Source of the DNA: Perca fluviatilis
Lineage: Eukaryota; Chordata; Actinopteri; Perciformes; Percidae
Assembly: GCF_010015445.1 (NCBI RefSeq)
Contig: NC_053128.1
Coordinates: 11,282,340-11,346,339 of the forward strand
DNA: 64,000 nt
Direction: 5' to 3'
The translations under genes and the position numbers were made by a program. The notes below the pieces were generated by a model that searched no databases, was not told the origin of the DNA, and was given only the letters and a program-made list of their open reading frames with translations. Shown piece by piece: positions 63,701-64,000 of the stretch. The number at the start of each line of letters is the position of its first letter. The first letter of the stretch is position 1.

Positions 63701-63760
63701 GGAAAATAGGGGTAAAGCTAATCTATATCCTTGACGTTCCACTTCGGAAAATCTATCATT
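63701..63760 (-). repeat. Terminal fragment of the 31896/50 kb repeat family
   Basis: On the minus strand GAAGTGGAACGTCAAGGATA followed by TAGATTAG matches the 3' end of the repeats at 31896-32300 and 50380-50968. Confidence 0.55.
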
Positions 63761-64000
63761 ACTAGGCATTTGCTAAAATGATTGATGAATGATTCTAAAC
63801 TGTTAATCTTAACAAAAAAAAGATGGATTCTGTCATTTTACTAGGTGGACAGTTAAACTGCTGTTAAACCCCAACTCTAATCACAAATGGAACAAGCTCT
63901 TACGATGTTGTGATTGCACTTGAAATATGTAAGGTAGAATCAGATAAATTCTCATATAGCAGAACAAGCCTCCTGAAACCACACAATCCTCTCTAGTTGT

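Overview
The window is vertebrate, almost certainly teleost and probably percomorph, nuclear DNA. There are no bacterial-style operons. It has many long CA/GT, TC and AT arrays, tRNA-derived SINE copies with the 'CCCTTTGCTGCATGTCATTCC' type body, and several small non-autonomous DNA transposons of kinds common in fish. Almost all of it is non-coding. None of the long open frames carries a domain I recognise, and the longest repeat-rich ones are translated microsatellites.

One gene can be placed with confidence. On the minus strand at 26599-26626 there is a start codon followed by nine codons (METKPFLSL) and one extra base, then a GTAAGT splice donor. This matches the short first coding exon of retinoid X receptor alpha (rxra) in residues, in its 28-nt coding length and in its phase-1 intron. 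Positions 1-26598 are therefore the 5' part of rxra intron 1. Exon 2 is not seen, so the intron runs past the left edge. Positions from about 26627 to 27010 hold the 5' UTR and a GC-rich promoter-like stretch, with a two-codon upstream ORF (Met-Ser-stop) just ahead of the start. Positions 27.0-64.0 kb are the upstream flank, where I found no further exon.

Layout. 1-26.6 kb is intron 1: one CAGGG-type TIR element (5863-6580), two complete hAT-type elements with perfect 8-bp target duplications (13478-14346 and 17928-18283), a TTAA-flanked MITE (23004-23376), SINE pieces, ten or so long microsatellites, and a cluster of nuclear-receptor half-sites (21942-21970). 26.6-31 kb is the promoter and a largely unique, possibly conserved flank. 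31-46 kb is rich in MITEs, including a SINE split by a 608-bp insertion (34.1-35.0 kb), a rearranged MITE (37.6-38.05 kb) and a TTAA MITE nested in another repeat (44.2-45.4 kb). 46-64 kb holds a second CAGGG element (46992-47407), a large inverted duplication (49841-50968), a doubly nested transposon with both target duplications intact (53617-54574), a diverged direct duplication (56.7/57.5 kb), an intact-looking SINE (60027-60246), a long imperfect hairpin (60903-61054) and a CpG-rich block at the right end.

I found no new protein system. The most useful results are the rxra first exon with its uORF, the receptor half-site cluster in its first intron, and the transposon stratigraphy that can be read from nested target-site duplications. 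All comparisons were by eye and no identity values were computed by program.
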